Below, one piece after another: positions 8,957-17,469 of a DNA stretch of 64,000 nt. The position numbers and the translations under genes were made by a program. The stretch comes from Roseovarius aestuariivivens (GTDB lineage: Bacteria; Pseudomonadota; Alphaproteobacteria; Rhodobacterales; Rhodobacteraceae): assembly GCF_004761875.1 (NCBI RefSeq), contig NZ_SJEY01000002.1:186001-250000 (forward strand), in the 5' to 3' direction. Every line of letters begins with the position of its first letter. Within the stretch, counting starts at the first letter, position 1. The notes under the pieces were generated by a model. That model was not told the origin of the DNA. It was given only the letters and a program-made list of their open reading frames with translations, and ran no database searches.

Positions 8957-9450
8957 GTCTCTGCCTCCCTGATGGCATGGTACTTGCGTCGCATCTCGGG
9001 GTCCATCATCGCCTCGAGCACCTGACGGAATCCCGCCACGGCCTCGGGGCCGGCGGCACGGTAGGCGGCGCGCATGCGGGCGCGTTGCGCGTCCGACAGC
9101 TTGCGTTCCAGCGCGGCGCCCGCCTCGGTCAGATGCAGATGCCGTTCACGCCGGTCGGTGGTGCCCTGGCGGCTTTCGACAAGGCCATCCTCGATCAGGG
9201 TGCGCAGCACACGGTTGAGGGACTGCTTGGTCACGCCGAGGATATTGAGGAGGTTGTTGACCGTCGTGCCCGGGCTGCGGGCGATGAAATGAATGGCGCG
9301 GTGATGCGCCCGCCCATAGGCCATGGTGGCCAGGATCCGGTCGGGATCGGCGGTAAAGCCGCGATAGGCGAAAAACATGGCCTCGATTCCCTGGCGAAGC
9401 TGTTCATCTGTCAGAAAAAGAAGGCTTTCGCCGCTTTGCCCCTCTGCCAT
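8953..9450 (-). CDS. petP: MarR-family regulator (PetP-like)
   Basis: A 165-residue winged-helix regulator. The helix-turn-helix covers PGTTVNNLLNILGVTKQSLN and the wing DRRERHLHLTEAG, as in MarR proteins. It overlaps petR (ATGA) and is therefore co-transcribed with it. It is divergent from ilvE, and the shared 167-bp gap contains a good inverted repeat (ATGTCA, 7 bases, TGACAT), so autoregulation is likely. The ligand is unknown. Confidence 0.85.
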   Translation of the reverse strand: MAEGQSGESLLFLTDEQLRQGIEAMFFAYRGFTADPDRILATMAYGRAHHRAIHFIARSPGTTVNNLLNILGVTKQSLNRVLRTLIEDGLVESRQGTTDRRERHLHLTEAGAALERKLSDAQRARMRAAYRAAGPEAVAGFRQVLEAMMDPEMRRKYHAIREAET

Positions 9451-9492
9451 CGGAGCCTCCCGTTCACAATTCGCCCGGTTCCTGATCAGAAT

Positions 9493-9511
9493 ATGTCAGC
9501 CTTGTTGACAT
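9493..9511. promoter_or_regulatory. Inverted repeat ATGTCA-N7-TGACAT, candidate PetP operator
   Basis: A perfect 6-bp inverted repeat with a 7-bp spacer lies in the divergent petP-ilvE gap, 43 bases from the petP start. Size and position suit a MarR-family dimer. Whether it also affects ilvE is open. Confidence 0.45.
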
Positions 9512-9617
9512 TCCAAGGTCAAACTGGTAGCGAATCGCAGTTTTTGTGAAATTTTATGTCCGCTTCGGACGTAGCTCACGCAACAAATGGAAACGCAAGG
9601 TCCGAGGAGAGAACGAT

Positions 9618-10484
9618 ATGGCCGGGTATGACGATCGCGATGGCAAGATCTGGATGGATGGCAAGCTCATCGAGTGGAGAGATGCCAACGTACATATCCT
9701 GACGCACGCGATGCATTACGCCTCGTCGGTCTTCGAGGGCGAGCGAGCCTATAACGGCAAGATCTTCAAGAGCCGCAAGCATTCCGAACGGCTGCACTAT
9801 TCCGCCGGCGAGCTTGATTTCGAGATCCCCTACACGGTGGACGAGATCGAGGCCGCGAAGATGGAGGTCATGCAGGCCAACGGCTTTACCGATGCCTATA
9901 TCCGCGCGGTCGCCTGGCGCGGCGCGGGCGAGGACATGGGTGTCGCCTCGGCGCGCAACCCTGTGCGGCTGGCCATCGCGGCGTGGGAATGGGGCGCCTA
10001 TTACGGCGACGCCAAGATGAAGGGCGCCAAGCTCGATATCTCCAAGTGGAAGCGGCCCAGCCCGGAAACTATCCCCTGCCATGCCAAGGCCGCCGGTCTT
10101 TACATGATCTGCACGCTCAGCAAGCACGCGGCCGAGGCCAAGGGATGTTCCGACGCGATGATGTTCGACTATCGCGGCTATGTCGCCGAAGCGACCGGCG
10201 CCAACATGTTCTTCGTGAAGGACGGCGAGGTGCACACGCCCAAGCCGGACTGCTTTCTCAACGGGATCACCCGCCAGACCGTGATCGGGATGCTGGAGGA
10301 CCGCCAGGTCAAGGTGCATGAGCGCCATATCATGCCCGAGGAACTGGAAGGGTTCGAACAGTGCTGGCTGACCGGCACCGCCGCCGAGGTCACCCCGGTG
10401 GGGCAGATCGGCGATTACAATTTCGAAGTGGGCGCCCTGGCCAAGGACATCGCGCAAAGCTACGAGACGCTGGTGCGCAGCTGA
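9618..10484 (+). CDS. ilvE: Branched-chain amino acid aminotransferase
   Basis: A class IV PLP aminotransferase (288 residues) that makes the last step of valine, leucine and isoleucine synthesis from the 2-oxo acids and glutamate. Features are LTHAMHYASSVFEGERAY near residue 28, the expected PLP lysine K157 in TIPCHAKAAGLY, YVAEATGANMFFVKDG and LTGTAAEVTPVGQIG. The ATG at 9618 has a GAGGAGAG ribosome site; a frame opening at 9546 is longer but unsupported. A strong terminator follows. It is divergent from petPR and lies near the leu genes, with which it cooperates in leucine synthesis. Confidence 0.95.
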   Translation: MAGYDDRDGKIWMDGKLIEWRDANVHILTHAMHYASSVFEGERAYNGKIFKSRKHSERLHYSAGELDFEIPYTVDEIEAAKMEVMQANGFTDAYIRAVAWRGAGEDMGVASARNPVRLAIAAWEWGAYYGDAKMKGAKLDISKWKRPSPETIPCHAKAAGLYMICTLSKHAAEAKGCSDAMMFDYRGYVAEATGANMFFVKDGEVHTPKPDCFLNGITRQTVIGMLEDRQVKVHERHIMPEELEGFEQCWLTGTAAEVTPVGQIGDYNFEVGALAKDIAQSYETLVRS

Positions 10485-10507
10485 ACGTCACGAATGCGAA
10501 ACGAAAG

Positions 10508-10540
10508 AGGCCGGGCGTGTTGCCCGGCCTTTTTTCTTTT
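10508..10540 (+). terminator. Rho-independent terminator of ilvE
   Basis: Nine-bp stem AGGCCGGGC/GCCCGGCCT (10508-10516 with 10522-10530) with loop GTGTT and a TTTTTCTTTT tail, 23 bases after the ilvE stop. Confidence 0.95.
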
Positions 10541-10559
10541 GCGGCCATGGCGGCGCGGG

Positions 10560-11750
10560 TCAGCCCGGGGACATGCCCCTCAGGCGTTCGGACCGGCGGC
10601 GCAGTACCTCGACCGTGGCCAGAAGGACGATGGAGATCGCCACGAGGATCGTCGCCACGGCGAGGATCGTCGGCGAGATCTGTTCGCGCAGGCCGGTGAA
10701 CATCTGCCAAGGCAGGGTCTTTTGCCCCGCCGAGCCGACGAAGAGCACGACGACCACCTCGTCGAAGGACGTGATGAAGGCGAAAAGCCCGCCCGAGATC
10801 ACACCCGGCAGGATGAGCGGCATCTGCACGCGGAAGAAGGTGGTGACCGGGTTGGCGCCCATGTTGGCCGCCGCGCGCGTGAGCGAGCGATCAAAGCCCA
10901 CGAGCGTCGCCGTTACCGTGATGATGACGAAGGGAATGCCCAAGGCCGCGTGCGCCAGAACCACGCCCCAATAGGTACCCTGAAGCCCGAGGCGCGAGTA
11001 GAAGAAATACATACCCGCCGCCGAGATGATCAGCGGCACGATCATCGGCGAAATGAGGATCGCCATGATGGCGCGCTTGAACGGCACATGCTCGGACGAG
11101 AGGCCAATCGCCGCGAGCGTCCCGAAGGTGACCGACAGGAGCGTGGCCACCGGCGCGATGGTCACGGAGTTCCACAGCGCCTGCTGCCAGTCGGGGCTGG
11201 TGAAGAAGTCGCGGTAATGCTTGAGCGAGTAGCCCTCGGGATCGAGGCGCAGCATTTCCGGAGTGAACGTAAAGAAGTCCTCGGCGTTGAAGCTGAGCGG
11301 CATGACCACGACAATGGGCGTGATCAGGAAGAAGAAGATCAGCCCGCAGAGGACGCGGAACGTATAGTGCCAGAGCACCTGACCCGGCGTGAGGTAGGGC
11401 ACGAGGTTGGCCCGGTACCGCCCTTCGCCGATCCAGTAAATGAACCAGCCGAAGAACCAGCCGAAGAGGAACCCGACCACGGCACCCGAGGCGGACCCGA
11501 CCAGAAAGCCCGCGACCGCCATGGCGATGGTGATCGCCCAGCGCGCCGGGCGTTCCTTGGCCCCGTCCAGCATCGTGACGCAGACAAAGCCGAGTATCGC
11601 CAGAAGCACCGCGCCCCCGACGACACCGAGCAAGGCGGAGCCTTGCGCGGTGCCCACAAAGAGCCCGGCGAACCCACCGGCCAGGGCCAGCACGGGCAGC
11701 GTGAAGCTCAGCGGTTTCCGCTCGACATGGGTGAGAGTGTACGTTGCCAT
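10560..11750 (-). CDS. ABC transporter permease, PotC/PotI type with N-terminal extension
   Basis: The C-terminal 260 residues form a MetI-like permease of the spermidine/putrescine class, with the EAA-type loop DRSLTRAAANMGANPVTTF. The N-terminal 120 residues add about four membrane helices (for example ALLGVVGGAVLLAILGFVCV) not found in PotC, giving 396 residues instead of about 265. It is the last gene of a minus-strand operon (ATPase, binding protein, long permease, this one), six bases after the previous stop. It should form the inner-membrane channel with the 555-residue permease. The substrate is probably a polyamine-like or related nitrogen compound, by family only. Confidence 0.85.
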   Translation of the reverse strand: MATYTLTHVERKPLSFTLPVLALAGGFAGLFVGTAQGSALLGVVGGAVLLAILGFVCVTMLDGAKERPARWAITIAMAVAGFLVGSASGAVVGFLFGWFFGWFIYWIGEGRYRANLVPYLTPGQVLWHYTFRVLCGLIFFFLITPIVVVMPLSFNAEDFFTFTPEMLRLDPEGYSLKHYRDFFTSPDWQQALWNSVTIAPVATLLSVTFGTLAAIGLSSEHVPFKRAIMAILISPMIVPLIISAAGMYFFYSRLGLQGTYWGVVLAHAALGIPFVIITVTATLVGFDRSLTRAAANMGANPVTTFFRVQMPLILPGVISGGLFAFITSFDEVVVVLFVGSAGQKTLPWQMFTGLREQISPTILAVATILVAISIVLLATVEVLRRRSERLRGMSPG

Positions 11751-11756
11751 CTTGTC

Positions 11757-13424
11757 TTACCCCAGCTTCACATTGTCGATGCCGACGATCTTATCGTAGG
11801 CCCAGTAGAGTATGAGCACCGCCGCCAGAAGGATTGATCCCAGGGCGGCCGCCAGGCCCCAGTTGAGCGAACTTGAAATGTGGTAGGCGATCCGGTTCGA
11901 GATGAAGGTACCGGTGGTGCCGCCGACGATCTCGGGCGTGATGTAGTAGCCGATCGCGAGGATGAAGACGAGGATCGACCCCGCGCCGATGCCCGGCACC
12001 GATTGCGGGAAGTAGACCCTCCAGAAGGCTGTCCAGTTCGTCGCGCCAAGGGATTTGGCCGCGCGCAGATAGGTCGGCGGGATCGTCTGCATCACCGAAT
12101 ACATCGGCAGGATCATGAACGGTAGCAGGATATGCGTCATCGCCACGATGGTGCCGAACTGGTTGTTGATCATCACCAATCGGCTTTCATCCGCGACCAT
12201 GCCGAGCCACACGAGCACATCGTTGATCACGCCCTGTTGCTGCAACATTACCTTCCACGCGGAGGTCCGCACCAGAAGCGACGTCCAGAAGGGCAAGAGC
12301 ACGAGAATCAGAAGCAGGTTTGCGGTGCGCACCGGCAGGTTCGCGAGGATCCAAGCAATTGGATAACCCAGCAGAATGCACGAGCCCATGATGACCAGCG
12401 ACATGAAGAGCGTCCGCTGGAAGAGCATGATGTAGATCTGCTGTGTTTCGGGACGCGCCTCGACCCCGTCGACGGTTTTCTGCAGGTCGACCGCGTTCAG
12501 GAAATAGCCGCTGGTGAAAGGCGGGCTGTAGGTCTTGATCGTCTGCCAGACCGGGATGCTGCCCCAGTCCTTGTCTTCCTTGAGGAAGGCGGCCTTGTAG
12601 TCGATATCGGGCTGATCGGCGAGCATCTCTTGCGCGGCGCGCAGTTCTTCGGCGCCCGGGCCGGAATAGCCGGAAAGGTCGGCCCCGGCCTTGAGTTCTT
12701 CGATCAGGGCGACCTTGACCGCTTCCCAAGGTTCTTCCTCGGCGACCACGTCTTCTTCGACGAAGACGGTGTATACGGCGAAAGTGGCATATTCAGAGAC
12801 GGTGCGCGGCAGCAGGGCGGAAATCTCGGCCCCCGGCTCAAAGCCCACATTGCCCCGGTAACTGTCGGTGGTCAGCGTGCTGAGCCGTTCGCGCGCGGCA
12901 GAAAGCTGACTGCCGTCTTTGGCGGCACCGTCGCCGCCGGTCATGAGTTCGTACCAGAAGGACTCTTCTTCCCAGGCCTCGTTGAGGTCCTCGAGCGCGT
13001 CGATCTGGTCTTCGCCGATGTCGTCCACGCCGCGGCCGGTGCCGCGGAAAAGCGAGGAGACGCCGGTTTGTTCGTAGTTCAGGCGGGTGCCGAGGCGGGT
13101 GTGCTCCTTGGCCTCGGCGGCGAGGAACATGTCCCAGTAGAGCGCTTCGTAGACCGCTTCGCCGGGGGCTTCGCCGCCCTCGGCATCCCAATCTTCCAGC
13201 GCGACCACGGTATTTTGCAGCGTGCGCGAGACGATCTGGTTTTCCACCGAGCGGAACAGCATATCCGCGATCGGCGCGATGAAGGTCACGAGCACAAAAA
13301 TGAGCAGCGGAGCGACCAGCGCCAGCGCGCGTAATTTCTGCGCCCGAAGCGCCTTTTGCAGACTTTTCTTGAGCGGGGTGCCGTCGGCGGCAAGAACCGG
13401 TCCGGATTGGGTCGTGTCGCTCAT
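11757..13424 (-). CDS. ABC transporter permease, PotB/PotH type with large periplasmic insertion
   Basis: At 555 residues this is almost twice a normal PotB. After the first membrane helix (LVAPLLIFVLVTFIAPIADM, around 35-55) comes a hydrophilic insertion of roughly 270 residues, rich in Glu, Asp and Ala, before the second helix (TLFMSLVIMGSCILLGYPIA). The core then has the EAA-like loop PPTYLRAAKSLGATNWTAF. The placement recalls the P2 loop of MalF, which touches the binding protein. It lies between the binding-protein gene and the second permease on the minus strand. Confidence 0.87.
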   Translation of the reverse strand: MSDTTQSGPVLAADGTPLKKSLQKALRAQKLRALALVAPLLIFVLVTFIAPIADMLFRSVENQIVSRTLQNTVVALEDWDAEGGEAPGEAVYEALYWDMFLAAEAKEHTRLGTRLNYEQTGVSSLFRGTGRGVDDIGEDQIDALEDLNEAWEEESFWYELMTGGDGAAKDGSQLSAARERLSTLTTDSYRGNVGFEPGAEISALLPRTVSEYATFAVYTVFVEEDVVAEEEPWEAVKVALIEELKAGADLSGYSGPGAEELRAAQEMLADQPDIDYKAAFLKEDKDWGSIPVWQTIKTYSPPFTSGYFLNAVDLQKTVDGVEARPETQQIYIMLFQRTLFMSLVIMGSCILLGYPIAWILANLPVRTANLLLILVLLPFWTSLLVRTSAWKVMLQQQGVINDVLVWLGMVADESRLVMINNQFGTIVAMTHILLPFMILPMYSVMQTIPPTYLRAAKSLGATNWTAFWRVYFPQSVPGIGAGSILVFILAIGYYITPEIVGGTTGTFISNRIAYHISSSLNWGLAAALGSILLAAVLILYWAYDKIVGIDNVKLG

Positions 13425-13467
13425 GTCTGTCCCCGTCGGTCAGCTTTTGCTTTGGTCTTGGTTGGAT

Positions 13468-13493
13468 CGGAAGGGCCGCGCACGGCCCTTCCG
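13468..13493 (-). other. GC-rich intercistronic hairpin
   Basis: A perfect 11-bp stem (13468-13478 with 13483-13493) and a CGCA loop lie between the binding-protein gene and the first permease gene. No T tract follows on the minus strand. It more likely stabilises the upstream transcript or gives partial termination, which would raise binding protein above permease levels as in many importer operons. Confidence 0.6.
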
Positions 13494-13513
13494 GACATCT
13501 TCATCAGACAGGC

Positions 13514-14626
13514 TTATTGAGCCAGCCACGCCTGGAATTTGGCGTCGATGTCGTCGCGGTAGTCAGCCCAGAACTCGTAGTTGTAGAGGAACGTGTTCTG
13601 TGCGTTCTCCGGATCGGTCGGCATGTGCGGGGCCATCTTGATGCCCAGCTCGGCATGCTCGCCGACGAGAGGTGCGGACGACTGACGTGCCGGGCCGTAG
13701 GAGATCCACTTGGCCTGATCCGCCAGACGCTGCGTGTCCGTGGCGAAGTAGACAAAGTCCAGCGCACGGGCCAGACGGTCTTCGGGCAGGTTGGCGGGGA
13801 TGATCCAGCCGTCCAGGTCGAACACCTGAGCGTCCCACATCATCGCAACCGGCTGATCCTGCTCTTCAATCACGCTGAAGAGACGACCGTTATAGGTGGA
13901 GCCCATGAAGACCTCGCCGTCGGCCAGAAGCTGCGGCGTGTCGGCACCGGCGGACCACCAGATCACCTCGTCCTTGATGGTGTCGAGCTTGTCGAGCGCC
14001 TGCTGCTGACCTTCCGCGGTGGCCAGAACGTCATAGACTTCGTCCTTGGCGACGCCGTCGCAGAGCAGAGCCCATTCCATGTTGTTGATCGGACGCTTCT
14101 CGAGCGACCGCTTGCCCGGATAGGTTTCCAGGTCAAAGACCGAGCAGATATCGGACGGCGGTTCGACACCATCGGGCACCATGTCGGTGCGGTAGCCGAA
14201 GGTGGTCGAGTACACGATCTGCGGGATGAAGCAGTCGCCGACCAGAAGGTCGCCGAAATCATCCTCGGCCGAGGTGCCATCGGGCGCGGCGGCCAGATGC
14301 TCTTCGGGGTCGATCTCCATCGCGAGACCTTCGTCGCAGAGGCGCAGCGCGTCAGCCGCGACAACGTCCACCACGTCCCAGGTCACATTGCCGGCTTCGT
14401 CCATGGCGCGGAGCTTGGCCACGGCTTCTGCCGAGCTTTCGTCCCACACGACCTCGAGGTCGGGGTGCATTTCTTTGTACGGATCGGCATAGGCGTTCAC
14501 CTGGCTGCGCTGATATGCGCCGCCCCACGACACGAGGGTCATGGAATCGGCCATGTCCTGCGCCAGGACCGCGCCGGCGGCAACCGTCAGAGCGGTCGAT
14601 GCCATAAGGGTCTTTGTCAGTTTCAT
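13514..14626 (-). CDS. ABC transporter substrate-binding protein, PotD/PotF type
   Basis: A 370-residue periplasmic binding protein with a clear signal peptide (MKLTKTLMASTALTVAAGAV, cut before QDM). The mature part starts with LVSWGGAYQRSQVNAY and has the type of DVVDVVAADALRLC, VYSTTFGYR and DGWIIPANLPEDRLARALDF segments seen in spermidine/putrescine binding proteins. A GGGAG ribosome site precedes the ATG. Gene order is ATPase, this gene, two permeases. The ligand pocket cannot be read with certainty, so polyamine is only the family-level guess. Confidence 0.88.
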   Translation of the reverse strand: MKLTKTLMASTALTVAAGAVLAQDMADSMTLVSWGGAYQRSQVNAYADPYKEMHPDLEVVWDESSAEAVAKLRAMDEAGNVTWDVVDVVAADALRLCDEGLAMEIDPEEHLAAAPDGTSAEDDFGDLLVGDCFIPQIVYSTTFGYRTDMVPDGVEPPSDICSVFDLETYPGKRSLEKRPINNMEWALLCDGVAKDEVYDVLATAEGQQQALDKLDTIKDEVIWWSAGADTPQLLADGEVFMGSTYNGRLFSVIEEQDQPVAMMWDAQVFDLDGWIIPANLPEDRLARALDFVYFATDTQRLADQAKWISYGPARQSSAPLVGEHAELGIKMAPHMPTDPENAQNTFLYNYEFWADYRDDIDAKFQAWLAQ

Positions 14627-14742
14627 GTCATACTCCCAAGTACGTTTCCCGTTTTTGGTTCACGGGCCCTGTCTTACGGGTCGGAAGAGCAGGGCCTCAG
14701 CTCTCGCCCGCGCGGGGTGCGCGGGCGCGAATGTGGTAAGTC

Positions 14743-15846
14743 CTAGCGCGCGTCGAGCGCGCGGCAATCTTCCGGAAGCCAGCCGATCTCGATCGTTTCG
14801 CCGGGCTTGAGCCGGCGCTGATCGGGCGCGTTCCGGGTCTTGATCACGAAGTCGTCGTTGCCGGCCACGCGCAGCTTGGTGCGGAAGATGTCGCCCATAT
14901 AGACGAACTCCAGCACCTCGGCCTTGATCGTGTGCGTGCCCGACTTGAGGCGCGATTTGTCGTACTCGACGCGCTCGGGACGGATCGACACCTGCGTGCG
15001 CTCGCCCACCTCGGACACGTTCACGGCCTTGCAGTCGATAACCTCGCCATCGTCAAGTTCGACCTGGCAGAACCCATCGGACATTTTCTTGACCACGCCG
15101 GAGAGCGTGTTGTTCTCGCCGATGAACTGCGCCACGAAGCTGTTGGTGGGGCTTTCGTAAAGCGTGTCAGGCGCGTCGATCTGCTGAATCCGGCCATCGT
15201 CAAACACCGCGACACGGTCAGACATGGTCAACGCTTCGGTCTGGTCGTGGGTCACGTAAACCGTGGTAATGCCCAGATCATGCGCCAGGTTGGTGATCTC
15301 GAACTGCATATGTTCGCGCAGCTGCTTGTCGAGCGCGCCCAGCGGTTCGTCCATCAACACCAGTTCGGGTTCGAACACGAGCGCGCGCGCGAGCGCGATC
15401 CGCTGTTGCTGACCGCCCGAAAGCTGGGCGGGTCGGCGACCGCCGAAATTGCCCATCTGCACCATGTCGAGCGCCCGCTTGACCTTTGCTTCGCGGTCGG
15501 ACTTGCCGATCTTGCGCACCTCAAGCGGGAAGCTGAGGTTTTCGGCCACGGTCATGTGCGGGAAAAGGGCGTAGTTCTGGAAGACCATGCCGATCCCGCG
15601 CTTGTGCGGCGGGATATTGTTGATCGAGACACCGTCGAGCAGGATCTTGCCGTGTGTGGCCGTCTCGAACCCCGCCAGCATCATCAGGCAGGTTGTCTTG
15701 CCCGATCCCGAAGGCCCCAACATGGTCAGGAATTCACCTTTCGGAATCGACAGATTGAGATCTTTGACGACGAGCGTTTCGCCGTCGTAACTCTTTTGAA
15801 CGCGATCAAACGCGACAAAAGCATCGCTGGATTGCGAGTCTGTCAA
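14743..15846 (-). CDS. ABC transporter ATP-binding protein, PotA type
   Basis: A 367-residue importer ATPase. Walker A is GPSGSGKTT (44-52), signature LSGGQQQRIALARAL, Walker B LVLMDEPLGALD, H-loop YVTHDQTEAL. The C-terminal region is a TOBE-type regulatory domain, as in PotA and CysA families. It is first in the minus-strand importer operon and starts about 220 bp downstream of the aminotransferase gene. It energises the two permeases at 10560-13424. Confidence 0.92.
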   Translation of the reverse strand: MTDSQSSDAFVAFDRVQKSYDGETLVVKDLNLSIPKGEFLTMLGPSGSGKTTCLMMLAGFETATHGKILLDGVSINNIPPHKRGIGMVFQNYALFPHMTVAENLSFPLEVRKIGKSDREAKVKRALDMVQMGNFGGRRPAQLSGGQQQRIALARALVFEPELVLMDEPLGALDKQLREHMQFEITNLAHDLGITTVYVTHDQTEALTMSDRVAVFDDGRIQQIDAPDTLYESPTNSFVAQFIGENNTLSGVVKKMSDGFCQVELDDGEVIDCKAVNVSEVGERTQVSIRPERVEYDKSRLKSGTHTIKAEVLEFVYMGDIFRTKLRVAGNDDFVIKTRNAPDQRRLKPGETIEIGWLPEDCRALDAR

Positions 15847-16064
15847 AAGCGTCTCCCCATGTGTTTTCGCGGTCTGCGCCGCGCTTTCGGGGGACTAAAC
15901 CGAGATTTTCTGGCCGATGCAAGCGGACTCGCACGATTTCGACGTCTGGGGGCAGGCCGATGGCCGTTAACGCTTTGATGCTTAATACTTAATCAATCGA
16001 AAAGTGTGTTTGAGCGGTCCGGACAGCTTGTTTTGCTGACCGGACCACCCGGATTGCTGAATTT

Positions 16065-17435
16065 TTAACCAAGGACCGTTTTGGCGGCCTTGACTGTTTT
16101 CTCAATGATTTCATCGGCCTCTTCATGCGTCAGGCAGAAGGGCGGTGCGTAACCCACGATATCGCCCTGAGGCATGGCGCGAGCGATGACATGGTCGCTT
16201 GCCAGGGCTGCGGCCACCTGCGGGCCAATCTTTTCCGAGGCGTCGAAGAAGGTGCGCGTGTCGCGGTCCTTCACGAACTCGACGGCGCACATAAGGCCCT
16301 CGCCGCGGACGTCGCCGACATGCGGATGATCGGCCAGCGCGTCTTTCATCGTTTTGTTGAGATAGGCGCCCACCTCGCCCGCGTTCTGGACGAGGTTCAG
16401 ATCGTCGATGAGCTTGAGGTTGGCGACACCTGCCGCAGCCCCGATCGGGTGCGCGGAATAGGTCCAGCCATGGCCGATGGGCCCGTTTTCATCTGTCCCC
16501 TGCTCCAGCACCTTCCACATCTTGTCCGACACGATGGAGCCGGAAAGCGGTGCATAGGCGCTTGTCAAGCCCTTGGCGATGGTGATGAGGTCGGGCTTCA
16601 GCCCGTAATGCTCGGACCCGAACATCGTGCCCAGACGGCCAAAGCCGGTGACGACCTCGTCCGCGACCAGCAGAATGTCGTGCTTGTTCAGCACGGTCTG
16701 GATCGCCTCCCAGTAGCCGGCGGGCGGCGGTACGAGGCCCCCAGTGCCCAGCGCCGGTTCACCGATGAAGGCGGCGATGGTATCGGGGCCTTCCCGCTGA
16801 ATGAGCGCCTCGAGCTCGGACACGCAATGCGCCACGAACTCGCCCTCGGACATGTTGAGATCGGGGCGGCGGTAGTAATAAGGGGCTTCGGTGTGCAGGA
16901 CCTGCGCGAGCGGCAGATCGAACTTCTTGTGGAAGAGATCGAGCCCCGTCAGCGAGCCGGTCATCAGGCCCGAGCCGTGATAGCCACGCCAACGCGAGAT
17001 GATCTTTTTCTTCTCGGGACGGCCGAGGATGTTGTTGTAGTACCAGATCAGCTTGACGTTGGTCTCGTTCGCGTCCGAGCCCGAAAGGCCGAAATAGACC
17101 TTGGACATGTGATCGGGGGCGCGGTCGAGCACCATCTTGGCCAACGTGATCGACGCCTCGGTGCCGTGGCCGACATAGGCGTGATAATAGGCCAGCTCTC
17201 GCGCCTGCTCGGCGATGGCCTCGGCGATTTCCTGACGGCCATAGCCAACGTTCACGCAGTAGAGACCTGCGAAAGCATCCAGCAGCTTGTTGCCGTCACG
17301 GTCCACAATGTGGCTGCCCTTGGCGGTCTTGATAATGCGGTTCGGGGCCTCACCACGGGCGAACTGGCCCAGATGGGTCGAGGGATGGAAAAAGTTCTCG
17401 CGATCCCACTGGTCGAGTTGGTCGTTTCTAAGCAT
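16065..17435 (-). CDS. Class III aminotransferase of the ectoine-type locus (atf-like)
   Basis: A 456-residue PLP enzyme of the omega-aminotransferase class. The PLP aspartate is D259 (LLVADEVVTGFGR) and the Schiff-base lysine is K288 (ITIAKGLTSAYAPLSG). Relatives act on putrescine, beta-alanine, taurine or diaminobutyrate. Its place after the aldehyde dehydrogenase and AsnC regulator matches the asnC-ssd-atf tail of roseobacter ectoine clusters, where it would transaminate diaminobutyrate (DoeD role). That substrate is inferred from context. A GGAAGG ribosome site precedes the ATG. Confidence 0.88.
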   Translation of the reverse strand: MLRNDQLDQWDRENFFHPSTHLGQFARGEAPNRIIKTAKGSHIVDRDGNKLLDAFAGLYCVNVGYGRQEIAEAIAEQARELAYYHAYVGHGTEASITLAKMVLDRAPDHMSKVYFGLSGSDANETNVKLIWYYNNILGRPEKKKIISRWRGYHGSGLMTGSLTGLDLFHKKFDLPLAQVLHTEAPYYYRRPDLNMSEGEFVAHCVSELEALIQREGPDTIAAFIGEPALGTGGLVPPPAGYWEAIQTVLNKHDILLVADEVVTGFGRLGTMFGSEHYGLKPDLITIAKGLTSAYAPLSGSIVSDKMWKVLEQGTDENGPIGHGWTYSAHPIGAAAGVANLKLIDDLNLVQNAGEVGAYLNKTMKDALADHPHVGDVRGEGLMCAVEFVKDRDTRTFFDASEKIGPQVAAALASDHVIARAMPQGDIVGYAPPFCLTHEEADEIIEKTVKAAKTVLG

Positions 17436-17469
17436 CTAAGTCTTCCTTCCTTGCGTCGCGGCGCGGGCC

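Noticed and set aside
10494..11837. A 447-codon plus-strand open frame opposite the permease gene
   Set aside because: Composition is dominated by Arg, His, Glu and Asp, typical of antisense of a membrane-protein gene.
16016..16046. Hairpin GGTCCGG...CCGGACC as a terminator of the aminotransferase gene
   Set aside because: The stem is good, but no T tract follows on the minus strand, so termination is not supported.
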